DNA of 52,753 bases from JBEKHI01 sp050012355 (GTDB lineage Bacteria; Actinomycetota; Actinomycetes; Streptosporangiales; Streptosporangiaceae): the NCBI GenBank assembly GCA_050012355.1, contig JBEKHI010000004.1, forward strand, positions 1 to 52,753. The letters are read 5' to 3'. Below, piece after piece: positions 8,536-17,627 of this stretch. The translations under genes and the position numbers were made by a program. The notes below the pieces were generated by a model, which was not told where the DNA came from, ran no database searches, and worked only from the letters and a program-made list of their open reading frames with translations. The stretch's first letter is position 1. Each line of letters starts with the position of its first letter.

Positions 8536-10055
8536 GCGTCCCTCCTGCGCAGCAGGTACGCGGCCAGCACCAGCGCGGCGACGGCCCACGCGCATTCCAC
8601 GGCGAACCCGGCCCACGGCGCGAGCGGATAATAACCGGCCGCCGGGAGGTAAGAGGCGCCGCCGACCTGCGGATACGCCGGGAATGGCTGCTGTATCGCG
8701 AAACCGGCGGCCGGGGTGAGCCGCAGCACCCAGTCCGCTACCCCCTGCGGGAGCAGGTTCGGGACGAAGGTGAGCAGGTAGGGGATGAAGATCACCACGA
8801 TGACGGTGGCGACGGTGGCGACACTGCGCCGCATGATGGTGCCGATGGCGAGCGCGAGGACTGCGGCCACCGCGAGCAGCAGGGCGGTGCCGACGATCAT
8901 CCGCACCTCGGTGGACGTCGGGATGGGCAGCAGCGGGGCGCCGAACGCCGTGAGCGAGTGCCTGCCGATGGCAATGGCCAGGATGGCGGCGATCAGCCCG
9001 GTGACGAAACTGACCGCGCCGATCACCACGGCCTTGGCGGCTAGCAGCCGGCCTCGCCGCGGGGAAGCGGTCAGCGAGATGCGGATCAGCCCGCGCCGGT
9101 ACTCGGCGGTGATGAATACCGCGCCCACCACGATCAGCGCGATCAGCCCCGCGAACGAGCCCACCAGCGCGTTCCAGAGGCTGTTGCCGGGTTGCGCCGG
9201 AGCGATGTCGCCGGAACCGCTGACCCTGATCGTGCCGGCGCTCTGGGTGAAAGCGCCCGGCACGCCCACCCCGTTCGGACCGTTGCCACCCACGTTGGTG
9301 CCGGTCCACCCGCTGGCAGGCCAGGACACCCCGACGTGACGGAACACCGCGGTCGCCAAGACGGGACCCCCACCGCCGGACCCGTGGCCGAGTCCCGAGT
9401 CGGTGGTGAACGTGTAGCCGGGCGACGCTGCGAACAGCCCTGCCTGCACGGTGGAGGTCAGCCGGGGAAGGGTGACCTTGTCCACCAGCGTCCAGTGCGT
9501 GCCGTCGGCGGAGTCGTAGCCCAGAATTACGTCGCCGGTGCGGACCAGCCGCAGCCAGCGCGGCGAGGCCGCGGACACACTGCCCGCCAGGCCGGGCGTG
9601 TCGTTGACGTAATCCCATTGCATCCGCACGCCGTTGGACCCGGTGACCATCATCGCCGCGTAAGCCGAGCCCTGCGACGTGTCTTCCTTGATGATGATCC
9701 CTGCCTTGGACCACGGCTGCAGGCCGTCGGGCTTCAAGGAGGACTGGCCAGCCGCCGCCTGACCCGGCGCATACTGACCGGTCAGCGACGTCAGTTGCGC
9801 GGTGATCGTGCCGTTCCCGGTCAGCGGCTGATGCGCGAAGTAGAAGGCGTCCTGAACAGCCTCGCCGCCCGGTCCGGTCGGTAGCGCCGGGCAGGCGCTG
9901 ACTGTCCCGGGGCTGGTGGAGAACCCGCAACCGTCGTGGCCGAGCAGCCCGACACCGATGGTCGCCAGGATGGCGACGACCATCGTGATCACCCAGCCCC
10001 GCACGGTGCGGAACTTGGTCCACTCCGCGTGCAGCAGCGGCATGAACTTGGTCAC
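8532..10055 (-). CDS. ABC exporter permease with lectin-like insertion
   Basis: 507-residue ABC-2 permease. It opens like its neighbour (LLHAEWTKFRTVRGW) and has the same coupling motif (EYRRGLIRISLTASPRR). Between the first helix (about 15-35) and the second (about 265) lies roughly 230 residues of predicted extracytoplasmic sequence. Motifs such as NGTITAQL, WSKAGIIIKED, SAYAAMMVTG and GYDSADGTHWTLV resemble DUF1349/concanavalin A-like beta-sandwich folds, which bind glycans. The C-terminal half carries the remaining helices. Start and stop each overlap the neighbouring gene by 4 bp, so the three subunits are translationally coupled. The extra domain may sense or present a sugar-bearing substrate; this is inference from fold resemblance. 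Confidence 0.88.
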   Translation of the reverse strand: MTKFMPLLHAEWTKFRTVRGWVITMVVAILATIGVGLLGHDGCGFSTSPGTVSACPALPTGPGGEAVQDAFYFAHQPLTGNGTITAQLTSLTGQYAPGQAAAGQSSLKPDGLQPWSKAGIIIKEDTSQGSAYAAMMVTGSNGVRMQWDYVNDTPGLAGSVSAASPRWLRLVRTGDVILGYDSADGTHWTLVDKVTLPRLTSTVQAGLFAASPGYTFTTDSGLGHGSGGGGPVLATAVFRHVGVSWPASGWTGTNVGGNGPNGVGVPGAFTQSAGTIRVSGSGDIAPAQPGNSLWNALVGSFAGLIALIVVGAVFITAEYRRGLIRISLTASPRRGRLLAAKAVVIGAVSFVTGLIAAILAIAIGRHSLTAFGAPLLPIPTSTEVRMIVGTALLLAVAAVLALAIGTIMRRSVATVATVIVVIFIPYLLTFVPNLLPQGVADWVLRLTPAAGFAIQQPFPAYPQVGGASYLPAAGYYPLAPWAGFAVECAWAVAALVLAAYLLRRRDA

Positions 10056-10972
10056 GACGCCACCTCCCCACGGAACTCCACCGAGTTCCTGGTCAGCTCC
10101 ATGTAGGCCTCTTCGAGGGTCGCCCGGTGGGCGGTGATCTCGGTAAACGGGATGGCGTTCTCGGTGAGAATGGCCACCACTCGTTCTGATGAAAGGCTTG
10201 AAATAGTGAGTACGTCGGGTCCGGAGGTGGCGACCTCAGCCCCGGCGTTGGCGAGCGCGGTCATCGCCCGGGCGCGCGCTGTGGTGCGGAGGGTGATCCT
10301 GTCGTCTGAGGCGGCGGCGATGAGGTCGGCGACTGGCGTATCGGCGATCACCCGGCCCCGGCCGACGACGACGAGGTGATCGGCGGCGTCCTCAAGCTCG
10401 CTCATCAGGTGGCTGGAGACCAGCACCGCCCGGCCCTCCCGCCCCAAAGCACGGAGGAATTCACGCATCCAGACGATGCCCTCCGGGTCCATGCCGTTGA
10501 ATGGCTCGTCGAAGATCAGCACCGGCGGGTCGCCGAGCAGCGCCGCGGCGATCCCGAGCCGTTGCCGCATGCCGAGCGAGTAGCCGCCGGCCTTGCGGCG
10601 GGCAACGGACTCTAGCCCCGAGAGTTTGATTACCTCGTCGACCCGATCCGACTTCAGCCCCTGGGAGTGGGCGAGCCACAGCAAGTGGTTGCGGGCGGAG
10701 CGGCTCGGCTGGAGCGCCGCCGCGTCCAGCAGCGAACCGACGTGGCTCAGCGGGTTCCTCAGGGTGCGGTACGGATGCCCGCTGATGGTGGCGGTGCCCG
10801 CGTCGGGGGTGTCCAAGCCGACGACGACGCGCATCGTAGTGGATTTGCCGGCGCCGTTCGGGCCGACGAAACCCGTCACCTGTCCGGGACGGACGGTGAA
10901 CGTCATCCCGTCCAGCGCCTGCGCCGAACCGAACCGCTTGCGCAGCCCGTCGATCTCGATAGTCGCTTCCAT
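10052..10972 (-). CDS. ABC transporter ATP-binding protein
   Basis: 306-residue ATPase of the drug/antimicrobial-exporter type. Walker A GPNGAGKST lies at about residues 38-46. The signature sequence YSLGMRQRL and Walker B VLIFDEPFNGMDP follow in order, then the H-loop in VSSHLMSELE. The C-terminal 90 residues form the accessory domain usual for single-domain exporters. It heads a three-gene operon with two permeases. Its ATG lies about 105 bp from the divergent histidine kinase gene, an arrangement seen where the two-component system controls the exporter. Confidence 0.93.
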   Translation of the reverse strand: MEATIEIDGLRKRFGSAQALDGMTFTVRPGQVTGFVGPNGAGKSTTMRVVVGLDTPDAGTATISGHPYRTLRNPLSHVGSLLDAAALQPSRSARNHLLWLAHSQGLKSDRVDEVIKLSGLESVARRKAGGYSLGMRQRLGIAAALLGDPPVLIFDEPFNGMDPEGIVWMREFLRALGREGRAVLVSSHLMSELEDAADHLVVVGRGRVIADTPVADLIAAASDDRITLRTTARARAMTALANAGAEVATSGPDVLTISSLSSERVVAILTENAIPFTEITAHRATLEEAYMELTRNSVEFRGEVAS

Positions 10973-11076
10973 GGTTGCTCACGCTAGGGGTGGCGGGCAG
11001 GTCTGGGCGTCACGCTGCGGAGCCGTCTTCCAAGTCGCTCTCGCGGGGGATGCCGGGGATGTCGCCAGCGGGCAGA

Positions 11077-12213
11077 ATGACTGTTATGCAGGTAGAACGG
11101 ATCGTCGGCATAGCGCTCGGGGCCGGCGCGGCGGTTGAGCTGCTGCTCCGGCTGGTAACTGAGCCTGGCGAGGCGGCGCGGCTGGGCGTCGGCGGCCCGG
11201 CGGCCGTCCCCACGGCATTGGTGCTCATCCTGCTCTGCCTGCTAACAACCACACCTTTGCTATCAAAACGATGGGCGGCGTCGGCCCTCACCATCGACCT
11301 GGCCTGCGTGGTCTCGCTGACCGTGTTCGGCTGGCTGCCGGTGACCGGCGGTTGCGCGCTGCTGATCGCCTCCTACCTGGCGGGGCGGCATGGGCCGGCT
11401 TGGATCGCGGCTGGACTTGGCGCGCCGTTCCTGGTGGTCGCGCTGGCAGCCCGTAGCTGGCCGGCCGTACTGCTGGCCGGGCTGATACCCGTCGTCGCGC
11501 TGGCCGGGTCGGCCCGGCGGGCCAGCGGTTCGGCGCGGCTGGCGGACGCGGCCCGGTCGCTGTCGGAGGGGGCGCTGACCGAGAACATGGCGCGCGGCGA
11601 GCGGGCGCGTATCGCCCGTGAGCTGCACGATGTGGTCGCGCACCACATCTCGATGATCTCGGTGCAGGCTGAAACCGCACGGCTGACGACTCCGGGGCTG
11701 ACAGCGCTCGGCGAGAAGCGGTTCGCGGAGATCGGCGAAACCGCGCGCACCGGGCTCACCGAGATGCGGCGGCTGCTCGGCGTGCTACGGCCGGACGCCG
11801 ACGCGGTCGCCGACCGGCAGCCGCAGCCCGGGCTGGCGCAGCTCACCGAGCTGATCGACACCGCGCGTTCCTCGTCGGGTTCGAGCGTCCGGATGATCGT
11901 CTCCGGGCCGGTGGAGTCGCTGGACCCGGGGGTGGAACTGGCTGCGTTTCGCATTGTGCAGGAGGCGCTGACCAACGCGCGGCGACACGCGCCGGGGGCC
12001 GCGGTCGACGTGGAGTTGCGGTTCACCGGGCGGGACCTGCGGCTCAGAGTGCGCGACAACGGGCCGGGGCCGGCCGCGGACGGCTCGGGTCACGGGCTTA
12101 TCGGGATGCGGGAGCGCGCGGTCGCGGTCGGCGGGTCGCTGACCGTCGGCGGGGTCGCTGGGGGAGGGTTCCGGGTGGAGGCCGTGCTGCCGGCGAAGGT
12201 GCTGGTCTCATGA
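11077..12213 (+). CDS. NarL-class sensor histidine kinase
   Basis: 378-residue HisKA_3 kinase. The N-terminal 145 residues contain about four to five membrane helices with almost no outside loops, as in intramembrane-sensing kinases. The phosphoacceptor is H184 in RIARELHDVVAHH. The ATP-binding end carries RDNGPGPA and GHGLIGMRERA. ATG 11077 (MTVMQ) or 11086 fits a membrane protein start; the frame is open from 10975 but that sequence looks non-coding. It overlaps its response regulator by 4 bp. Kinases of this shape beside ABC-2 exporters usually respond to membrane stress or peptide antibiotics, which is the likely role here. Confidence 0.9.
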   Translation: MTVMQVERIVGIALGAGAAVELLLRLVTEPGEAARLGVGGPAAVPTALVLILLCLLTTTPLLSKRWAASALTIDLACVVSLTVFGWLPVTGGCALLIASYLAGRHGPAWIAAGLGAPFLVVALAARSWPAVLLAGLIPVVALAGSARRASGSARLADAARSLSEGALTENMARGERARIARELHDVVAHHISMISVQAETARLTTPGLTALGEKRFAEIGETARTGLTEMRRLLGVLRPDADAVADRQPQPGLAQLTELIDTARSSSGSSVRMIVSGPVESLDPGVELAAFRIVQEALTNARRHAPGAAVDVELRFTGRDLRLRVRDNGPGPAADGSGHGLIGMRERAVAVGGSLTVGGVAGGGFRVEAVLPAKVLVS

Positions 12214-12860
12214 CCGGCATCGTGGTGGCCGACGACCACGCCGTGGTCCGCGAGGGGTTCGCGGCACTGCTGGGCACCCAGCCGGACTTCACGGTGCTCG
12301 GCACGGCGTCTGACGGGTTGTCGGCGGTGCGGCTGTGCGAGTCGATGTCTCCCGATGTGGTGCTGATGGATGTCCGGATGCCGGTCATGGACGGCATCGA
12401 GGCGACCCGTGCCCTCGCTGGGGGTCCTCGGGTACTGATCCTCACCACGTTCGATCTGGACGAGTACGTCTTCGACGCGCTGCGCGCCGGGGCCAGCGGG
12501 TTCCTGCTCAAGGACGTCACCGCCGAGCGGCTGTTCGAGGCGGTGCGGGTGGTCGCGTCGGGGGAGGGGCTGCTCGCGCCGTCGGTGACCAGGCGGCTGA
12601 TCGCGGAGTTCGCCAGGTCAGGACCCGCCACGCCAGCGCCGGTGCTCGCCGGGCTGACGCCGAGGGAGACCGAGGTACTGCGGCTGGTCGCCGAGGGGCT
12701 GTCCAACCAGGAGATCGCCTCCCGGCTGATCGTGACCGAGGAAACGGTGAAGACGCACGTCAGCCGGGTGCTCTCGAAGCTCGGGCTGCGCGATCGCACC
12801 CAGGCGGTGGTCGCCGCGTACGAGTCGGGCCTGGTGGTCCCCGGTAGTTCAGGCCGCTAG
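12210..12860 (+). CDS. LuxR/NarL-family response regulator
   Basis: 216 residues. The receiver domain shows the acidic pair DD (8-9), phosphoacceptor D54 in VLMDVRMPVMDG, and the conserved Thr and Lys in LTTFD and LLKDV. The C-terminal GerE helix-turn-helix (about 149-212) reads LTPRETEVLRLVAEGLSNQEIA. It is translationally coupled to the kinase by an ATGA overlap. The probable target is the divergent ABC exporter promoter. Confidence 0.95.
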   Translation: MTGIVVADDHAVVREGFAALLGTQPDFTVLGTASDGLSAVRLCESMSPDVVLMDVRMPVMDGIEATRALAGGPRVLILTTFDLDEYVFDALRAGASGFLLKDVTAERLFEAVRVVASGEGLLAPSVTRRLIAEFARSGPATPAPVLAGLTPRETEVLRLVAEGLSNQEIASRLIVTEETVKTHVSRVLSKLGLRDRTQAVVAAYESGLVVPGSSGR

Positions 12861-12886
12861 CGCGGGCCCGGTTCGCGGAGCCAGCC

Positions 12887-12902
12887 CCATGGACATCCAT
12901 GG
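12887..12902. terminator. Short hairpin between convergent genes
   Basis: CCATGGA and TCCATGG are complementary around a 2-nt centre, in the 43-bp gap between the response regulator and the membrane protein at 12904. It is too short to be sure it terminates transcription. Confidence 0.3.
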
Positions 12903-12903
12903 T

Positions 12904-13473
12904 TCAATCCGGTAGCGGATAGCCTCGCGCGGCGAATTCCTGGCGCACGATCTGGCGCTTGCGCTGCATGGACCGTCCGATCCGCGTTCTGGGCGTGGTC
13001 GGCTCCTTGCCGGGCAGCGGGAAAGTCAACGGCAGGGGCAACGTGCGGAAATTGGTTCGTGACCACTGCAGGGCGTCGCCGAGCTTTGCCGGTACCGGGG
13101 GTACCGGCTGCCTGGGATGGCGTGGGTAGCGGACCTGGATTTTCCGGCGCGTGACCCTTTCTGCTTCATAGTCGTATACGTCGCCGAACGACACCGAGCT
13201 CACGTGTTCCCAGCGAACGCGGTAGGGCCGGAGCCACATGGTGACGGCGATGTCGTGTTCGGTGAACCGGACCGACGTGCGCAGCCAGAAAGCCGCCCAT
13301 GCCACGACGACAAAGGCGAGCCAGGCCCAGAACACGACGATGCGATGCGGCCAGAGCAAGCCGGCGATGATCACGAGCGGCACGCTGATGAGCAGGGCCG
13401 CCGCGAAGTCCACCGCGATCTTCCAGGTGACGAGGTACCTGAGAGTTACAGAGCCATCTGCTTCCCCGCCCAC
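12904..13473 (-). CDS. Bacterial PH-domain membrane protein
   Basis: 189 residues. Two adjacent membrane helices (about 15-38 and 44-64) are followed by a stretch resembling bacterial pleckstrin-homology folds (VRFTEHDIAVTMWLRPYRVRWEHVSSVSF). The C-terminus is basic and proline-rich and probably cytosolic. Such proteins are widespread in actinobacteria as small membrane proteins of unknown role. It follows the STAND gene by only 19 bp on the same strand and may be cotranscribed with it. Confidence 0.75.
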   Translation of the reverse strand: MGGEADGSVTLRYLVTWKIAVDFAAALLISVPLVIIAGLLWPHRIVVFWAWLAFVVVAWAAFWLRTSVRFTEHDIAVTMWLRPYRVRWEHVSSVSFGDVYDYEAERVTRRKIQVRYPRHPRQPVPPVPAKLGDALQWSRTNFRTLPLPLTFPLPGKEPTTPRTRIGRSMQRKRQIVRQEFAARGYPLPD

Positions 13474-13492
13474 AATCTGGATCTTAAGGGGG

Positions 13493-16400
13493 CTAACAGA
13501 CCGGTGTGTAGGGATATTGGGAGATATATTCGGTCCACAGGCCCGGGTCGACGGGGGCGCGGAGCGTAGGACAGATGCTCGCCGCGACCTCCTGGGGTTT
13601 TGTCTCCCATATCCGGGTGACGTTGGAAGCGGTCACGATCGTGTCCGCCGAGGCGCTGTAACTCACGCTGTTGACGATGTCCGTGCTCGCCTGGAACGAC
13701 GCGTCCAGGGCCCTGTTGGCCACGTTCCACACCCGTACCGTCCCATCCGCATCCGCGGCGATCAGTTCCTTACCGCCCGGCTCGAAAGCCAGCGAGGTGA
13801 CGGTCTGGCTGCTGTCCGGAATGGGGAGGCCCGTGTAACTGTGGACCAGCGTCGAGGACGGTCCCACGTTGTCGTACAGGTAGATGCTGCCGTAGTTGTT
13901 GGCGACCGCCAGGGTGCGTCCCACTGGGCTGAAGGCCAGCGTCCACATGTGGGTCGTGCTGGGGAGTACGTAGATTCCAACCAGTTTGTCGTTCGAGAGG
14001 GTGTAGACGCGGGTGAGGCCGTCCGCGCCGCCGACGGCGAGCAGCTGACCGTCCGGGCTGAACGCCACGCCCCACTGCCCCGTCTCAAGCGTATAGATGC
14101 TGTCCTGAGTAGCGTGGATCATGGCGACCTGCGTCAGCCGGGTAGCGGACCACAGCTGGACATTCGGGCTGCCAAGTGAGGTGGTGACGAGCAGCCGTCC
14201 GTTCGGGCTGAACGCCATGCCATGAATCTGTTCCGCCTGGCTGGGGGCGATGACGCCGATCTGCCGGTGCTGGGGCACATTCCACATCTCCACGGTGGCG
14301 GGGGAGGTGTTGACCGCAGCGGCCAGCGTCTGGCCGTTCGGGCTGAAGGCGAGATACGTGACGATCTCGGGGCCTGCGGGCAGGGTGGCGATCAGCCTCC
14401 TGGAGGGCATGTCGTACAACTTGACGACCTGGACGGCGCCCGTCGTAGTCATGACCTGCGTGCCCACCGCGAGCAGGCGGCCGTTCGAGCTGAAGACCGT
14501 GGCAGCGGAGCTATTCGCCCGTCCGTCGACTGTGGTCCCGCGAACATCCCATAGCGCTGTCGTGTTCTCGTCGGTGCTGGCCAGAGTGGATCCGCCGGGC
14601 GCGAACGCGACAGCGTACACCCCGGACCTGCTGGCGGCGAGCGTGTCGAGCAGCACCGGAGTCGGGCCGGATCGCAGGTCCCACAGTTTCACCGTGCCAT
14701 CGACGCTGCCGGCGGCCAGGTATCCGTCGTCCGCGCTGAACGCGAGCGCGTCCGTAGTGTTGGAAAAGCCGGTAGTCACGGTGGTGGCCTGGTGCGTGGA
14801 CAGGTTCCACAGCTGGATGTTGTCGGAGGATCCGAGCGGAAACGCTATGGTCTGCCCGTCCGGACTGACCGCGACCTTGCCTATGGCGTCCGAACCGACG
14901 GTTGCTGGGACGATGGTGCCTGGTCGGCTCAGGTCCCAGAGCTGAACCGGACCGCTACCGTCGCCGACGCTCGCGGCGGTGACGAGATAGCGCCCGTTCC
15001 CAGCGAAGCCGAGACTGGTGATGGAATCGACCGGGGTGAAGACGTGTTCCACGGTCCGGGTGGACACGTTGTACACGAATACCGGGCCGGCTGTTCCGCC
15101 CGCGGTCGTTTCCGCTACCGCTAGGGTCCGGCCGTCCGGGCTGAAGGCGACGGCTGTACTCGCGTATGTCTTGCCACCGGAACCGAGGATGGCTTCGCGC
15201 ACCGGATGCGAGGGATCGGCGACGTTCCACAGCCAGGCGCCGCCGCCGGCGGTCGCGGCCAGCGTCTTGGAGTCAGGGCTGAACGCGGCGGCGTGCACGG
15301 TCGCGTAACCGGCGCCGAAGGTCATCGGGAGCTTGGCGAGCTGACGACGGGAGGCCGCGTTCCATAGCATCACGTACCCGTGGTAACTCGAGGTGGCGAT
15401 GAGCGCTCCGTTCGGGCTGTACGTCACCCCGTACATAACGTAGCCGTCGGTGTCGGTCAGGCGACCGGTGATCGGCTGCGTCTGCGTGCTGAGCAGCGCG
15501 GTGAGGACCCCTAGTGCCGAGTGATCTAGCTCCTCGGCCTCGAGCGCGAACTCCATGGCAGTGTCCGGCCGGTTGTCGGCTAGCGCCGCTTCCGCCTCGT
15601 TGGCGAACACGGTGGCTTGCGCCTCATGGAAATTCTGCTGCGCGCTGTGGCGCTGAACGAACGCGAAACCGGTCAGGAAGCCCAGCGCGACCACCAGGGC
15701 GGTGAGAGCGGCGATGATCTCGTTCCGTCGGCGGACGCCACGCCGACGGCGGTGGTCAGACGCGGTCAGGAAGTCGCGAGCGGGCGGGCTCAGCTCGCGC
15801 TCATGCCCCGGATCGGCGGTCCACGACCGCGCGGCCGCTAGCCGGACTCCGCCATACAGCGCGGCCGGGTCTCTGCCCTCCTGGTCCCACGCGGCGGCGG
15901 CTTCTTCGACTCCCTGCCGGACGAGGTTGCCCGACCGGTCCTCGTCGATCCACTCCCGCAGCCGGGGCCAGCGGCGCAGCAGCGCCTCGTGGGTGATCTC
16001 GACCGCCTGGCCGCCGGAGGTGAGCAGCCTCGCGTCCGTGTACGCGGCGAGCACCGTCCGGGTTGCGTCCGGGTCGGGGACCTGGGCGTACAGGTTTTCC
16101 GTGCTGACCCGGCGCCGGGTGTCGGTCGTCGCCTCACCGTCGCCGATCCTGACCAGGGAAAGGAAAAGCCGCCGCGCCGTCTCCTGTCCCGTCTCGTCCA
16201 GTCGCGCGTAGACGTCCTCGGCGGTCTTGGCGATGGCGCCGTGGATCCCGCCAGTGGCCTCGTAGCCCTCGATCGTCAGCCGGTCCCCGGAACGGCGTTG
16301 CCAGGTGGCGCGCAGCGCGTGCGCGAGCAGCGGGAGCCGGCCGGCTTCGTAGCCGCCCGTTTCGTCGACGCCGAGATCACGCAGCAGTCGCTCGACAAGA

Positions 16401-17521
16401 CCATCGTCCAAGGTGAGCCCCACCGACCGAGTCGGCAGGGCGATCGCGTCCCGGACCTCGGCGGGGGTCATCGCGCCGAGCACCAGCTGACGGGACTGCA
16501 TGGCCGCCCGCAGCACCGGGTACCCAGTCGCCCGTTCGTAGAAGTCGGCGCGCAAGCCCGCGATGACATAGCCGCCGCTACTGTCGAGCCCGTCGAGGAA
16601 CTCCGCCCGCTCGTCCTCATCGCCGCAGGCGGTGAAGATCTCTTCGAGCTGATCAACCACGACGATGGTGCGCGTCGTCGCGTCCTGCGCCTGGGCAGTG
16701 GCCAGCGCGTCGCGCAGCGTCTGCGCCGGGTGCGCACCTGGCGTGATCATCAGCCGTGGCCAGGACTCCGCCCCAGCGACCGGGAGCCGCCCCTCGCCGA
16801 TCGCGGCGAGCAGCCCGGCGCCCAGCAGCGATGACTTGCCCGCGCCCGACGGGCCCACCACGAGGACCAAGCCGGGACCCGTCTCGTCCAATACTTGCAG
16901 CAGGTCGCCGGTCAGCTTCTGCCGGCCGAAGAACCACTGCGCCTGACCTGGACCGAACGCGTCCAGACCGGGGAACGGGCACTCGCCCGGCTTGGTCTCA
17001 CCCGGCACCCACAGCGCCGACAGAGCGGGGTCCGACACGTAGAGGTCGCGGCCGACCTGGATGATCACGGCCGCGTCGGTGGCCGAGGCCCGCTGCACTT
17101 GGATCTGACGTTCGTTTAACATGACGTCACCGATCCGCGCGTCTCGGCCGACCTGGATCACGGTGCCGTGACCCGAGGCCTTGGCCTGCTGAGTGATCGT
17201 CGTCGGCTGTTGTTCCACGAGCTTTGCGAGCGCGTCGGTAACCCGGCGAAGCTCGGTAGCGGCATCCGGGTCGGCGGTGAGCAGCCGGCCGAGCCGGGAC
17301 TCCCACTCCGCGGTAAGCGTGCGAGCGACCGCCTCGTCCCCGGCGACCGCCTCCTCATGCGCCTGGGTGAGGTCGGCCTCGACCGCATCGGCGTGCGCGG
17401 GCCGGAAACGACGCCACACAGCGACGATTTCGCTCTTCGCTCGCGCCCAAGCCTCGGTGGTCAGCAGCGCCACCAGCGTCGCGGCCGCGGTGGAGGCCAG
17501 CGCCGCGCTTTCCCCGTCCAC
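13493..17521 (-). CDS. STAND NTPase with transmembrane helix and 14 WD40 repeats
   Basis: 1342 residues from a GTG start at 17521, preceded by GGAGG at a good distance; an open frame to 17644 would run into the sigma-factor leader. The N-terminal 170 residues contain a twice-repeated VIQVGRD/IIQVGRD motif typical of STAND proteins. The nSTAND1 domain opens at CPFPGLDAFG (181-190), with Walker A GPSGAGKSS (223-231) and Walker B TIVVVDQLEE (D290), then a winged-helix-like region with ITHEALLRRWPRL. One membrane helix lies at 602-622. About fourteen repeats with FSPDG and LWN/LWD signatures fill the rest, enough for two seven-bladed propellers. STAND proteins oligomerise when a ligand meets the sensor. 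The divergent ECF operon suggests a signalling link; role unproven. Confidence 0.92.
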   Translation of the reverse strand: MDGESAALASTAAATLVALLTTEAWARAKSEIVAVWRRFRPAHADAVEADLTQAHEEAVAGDEAVARTLTAEWESRLGRLLTADPDAATELRRVTDALAKLVEQQPTTITQQAKASGHGTVIQVGRDARIGDVMLNERQIQVQRASATDAAVIIQVGRDLYVSDPALSALWVPGETKPGECPFPGLDAFGPGQAQWFFGRQKLTGDLLQVLDETGPGLVLVVGPSGAGKSSLLGAGLLAAIGEGRLPVAGAESWPRLMITPGAHPAQTLRDALATAQAQDATTRTIVVVDQLEEIFTACGDEDERAEFLDGLDSSGGYVIAGLRADFYERATGYPVLRAAMQSRQLVLGAMTPAEVRDAIALPTRSVGLTLDDGLVERLLRDLGVDETGGYEAGRLPLLAHALRATWQRRSGDRLTIEGYEATGGIHGAIAKTAEDVYARLDETGQETARRLFLSLVRIGDGEATTDTRRRVSTENLYAQVPDPDATRTVLAAYTDARLLTSGGQAVEITHEALLRRWPRLREWIDEDRSGNLVRQGVEEAAAAWDQEGRDPAALYGGVRLAAARSWTADPGHERELSPPARDFLTASDHRRRRGVRRRNEIIAALTALVVALGFLTGFAFVQRHSAQQNFHEAQATVFANEAEAALADNRPDTAMEFALEAEELDHSALGVLTALLSTQTQPITGRLTDTDGYVMYGVTYSPNGALIATSSYHGYVMLWNAASRRQLAKLPMTFGAGYATVHAAAFSPDSKTLAATAGGGAWLWNVADPSHPVREAILGSGGKTYASTAVAFSPDGRTLAVAETTAGGTAGPVFVYNVSTRTVEHVFTPVDSITSLGFAGNGRYLVTAASVGDGSGPVQLWDLSRPGTIVPATVGSDAIGKVAVSPDGQTIAFPLGSSDNIQLWNLSTHQATTVTTGFSNTTDALAFSADDGYLAAGSVDGTVKLWDLRSGPTPVLLDTLAASRSGVYAVAFAPGGSTLASTDENTTALWDVRGTTVDGRANSSAATVFSSNGRLLAVGTQVMTTTGAVQVVKLYDMPSRRLIATLPAGPEIVTYLAFSPNGQTLAAAVNTSPATVEMWNVPQHRQIGVIAPSQAEQIHGMAFSPNGRLLVTTSLGSPNVQLWSATRLTQVAMIHATQDSIYTLETGQWGVAFSPDGQLLAVGGADGLTRVYTLSNDKLVGIYVLPSTTHMWTLAFSPVGRTLAVANNYGSIYLYDNVGPSSTLVHSYTGLPIPDSSQTVTSLAFEPGGKELIAADADGTVRVWNVANRALDASFQASTDIVNSVSYSASADTIVTASNVTRIWETKPQEVAASICPTLRAPVDPGLWTEYISQYPYTPVC

Positions 17522-17538
17522 AAAACACCTCCGCTCCC

Positions 17539-17559
17539 TACGGGAAAGCCTATCCCGTA
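17539..17559. promoter_or_regulatory. Inverted repeat in the STAND/sigma divergent region
   Basis: TACGGGA and TCCCGTA are perfect 7-bp arms around a 7-bp spacer, with partial pairing beyond. The site is 17 bp upstream of the STAND start codon and could be an operator or a leader hairpin. A second small repeat, GTAAC-6-GTTAC, lies at 17575-17590 closer to the sigma gene. Confidence 0.45.
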
Positions 17560-17627
17560 AGGGTTTTTGATGGGGTAACAGGTGAGTTACGCCGATATGT
17601 GACTGGCGGCGTGTAACGCTGACGGCG

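Noticed and set aside
7765..10071. A 768-residue open frame covering both ABC permease genes
   Set aside because: Only its last third matches a permease; the first two thirds are an out-of-frame shadow of the 8532-10055 gene.
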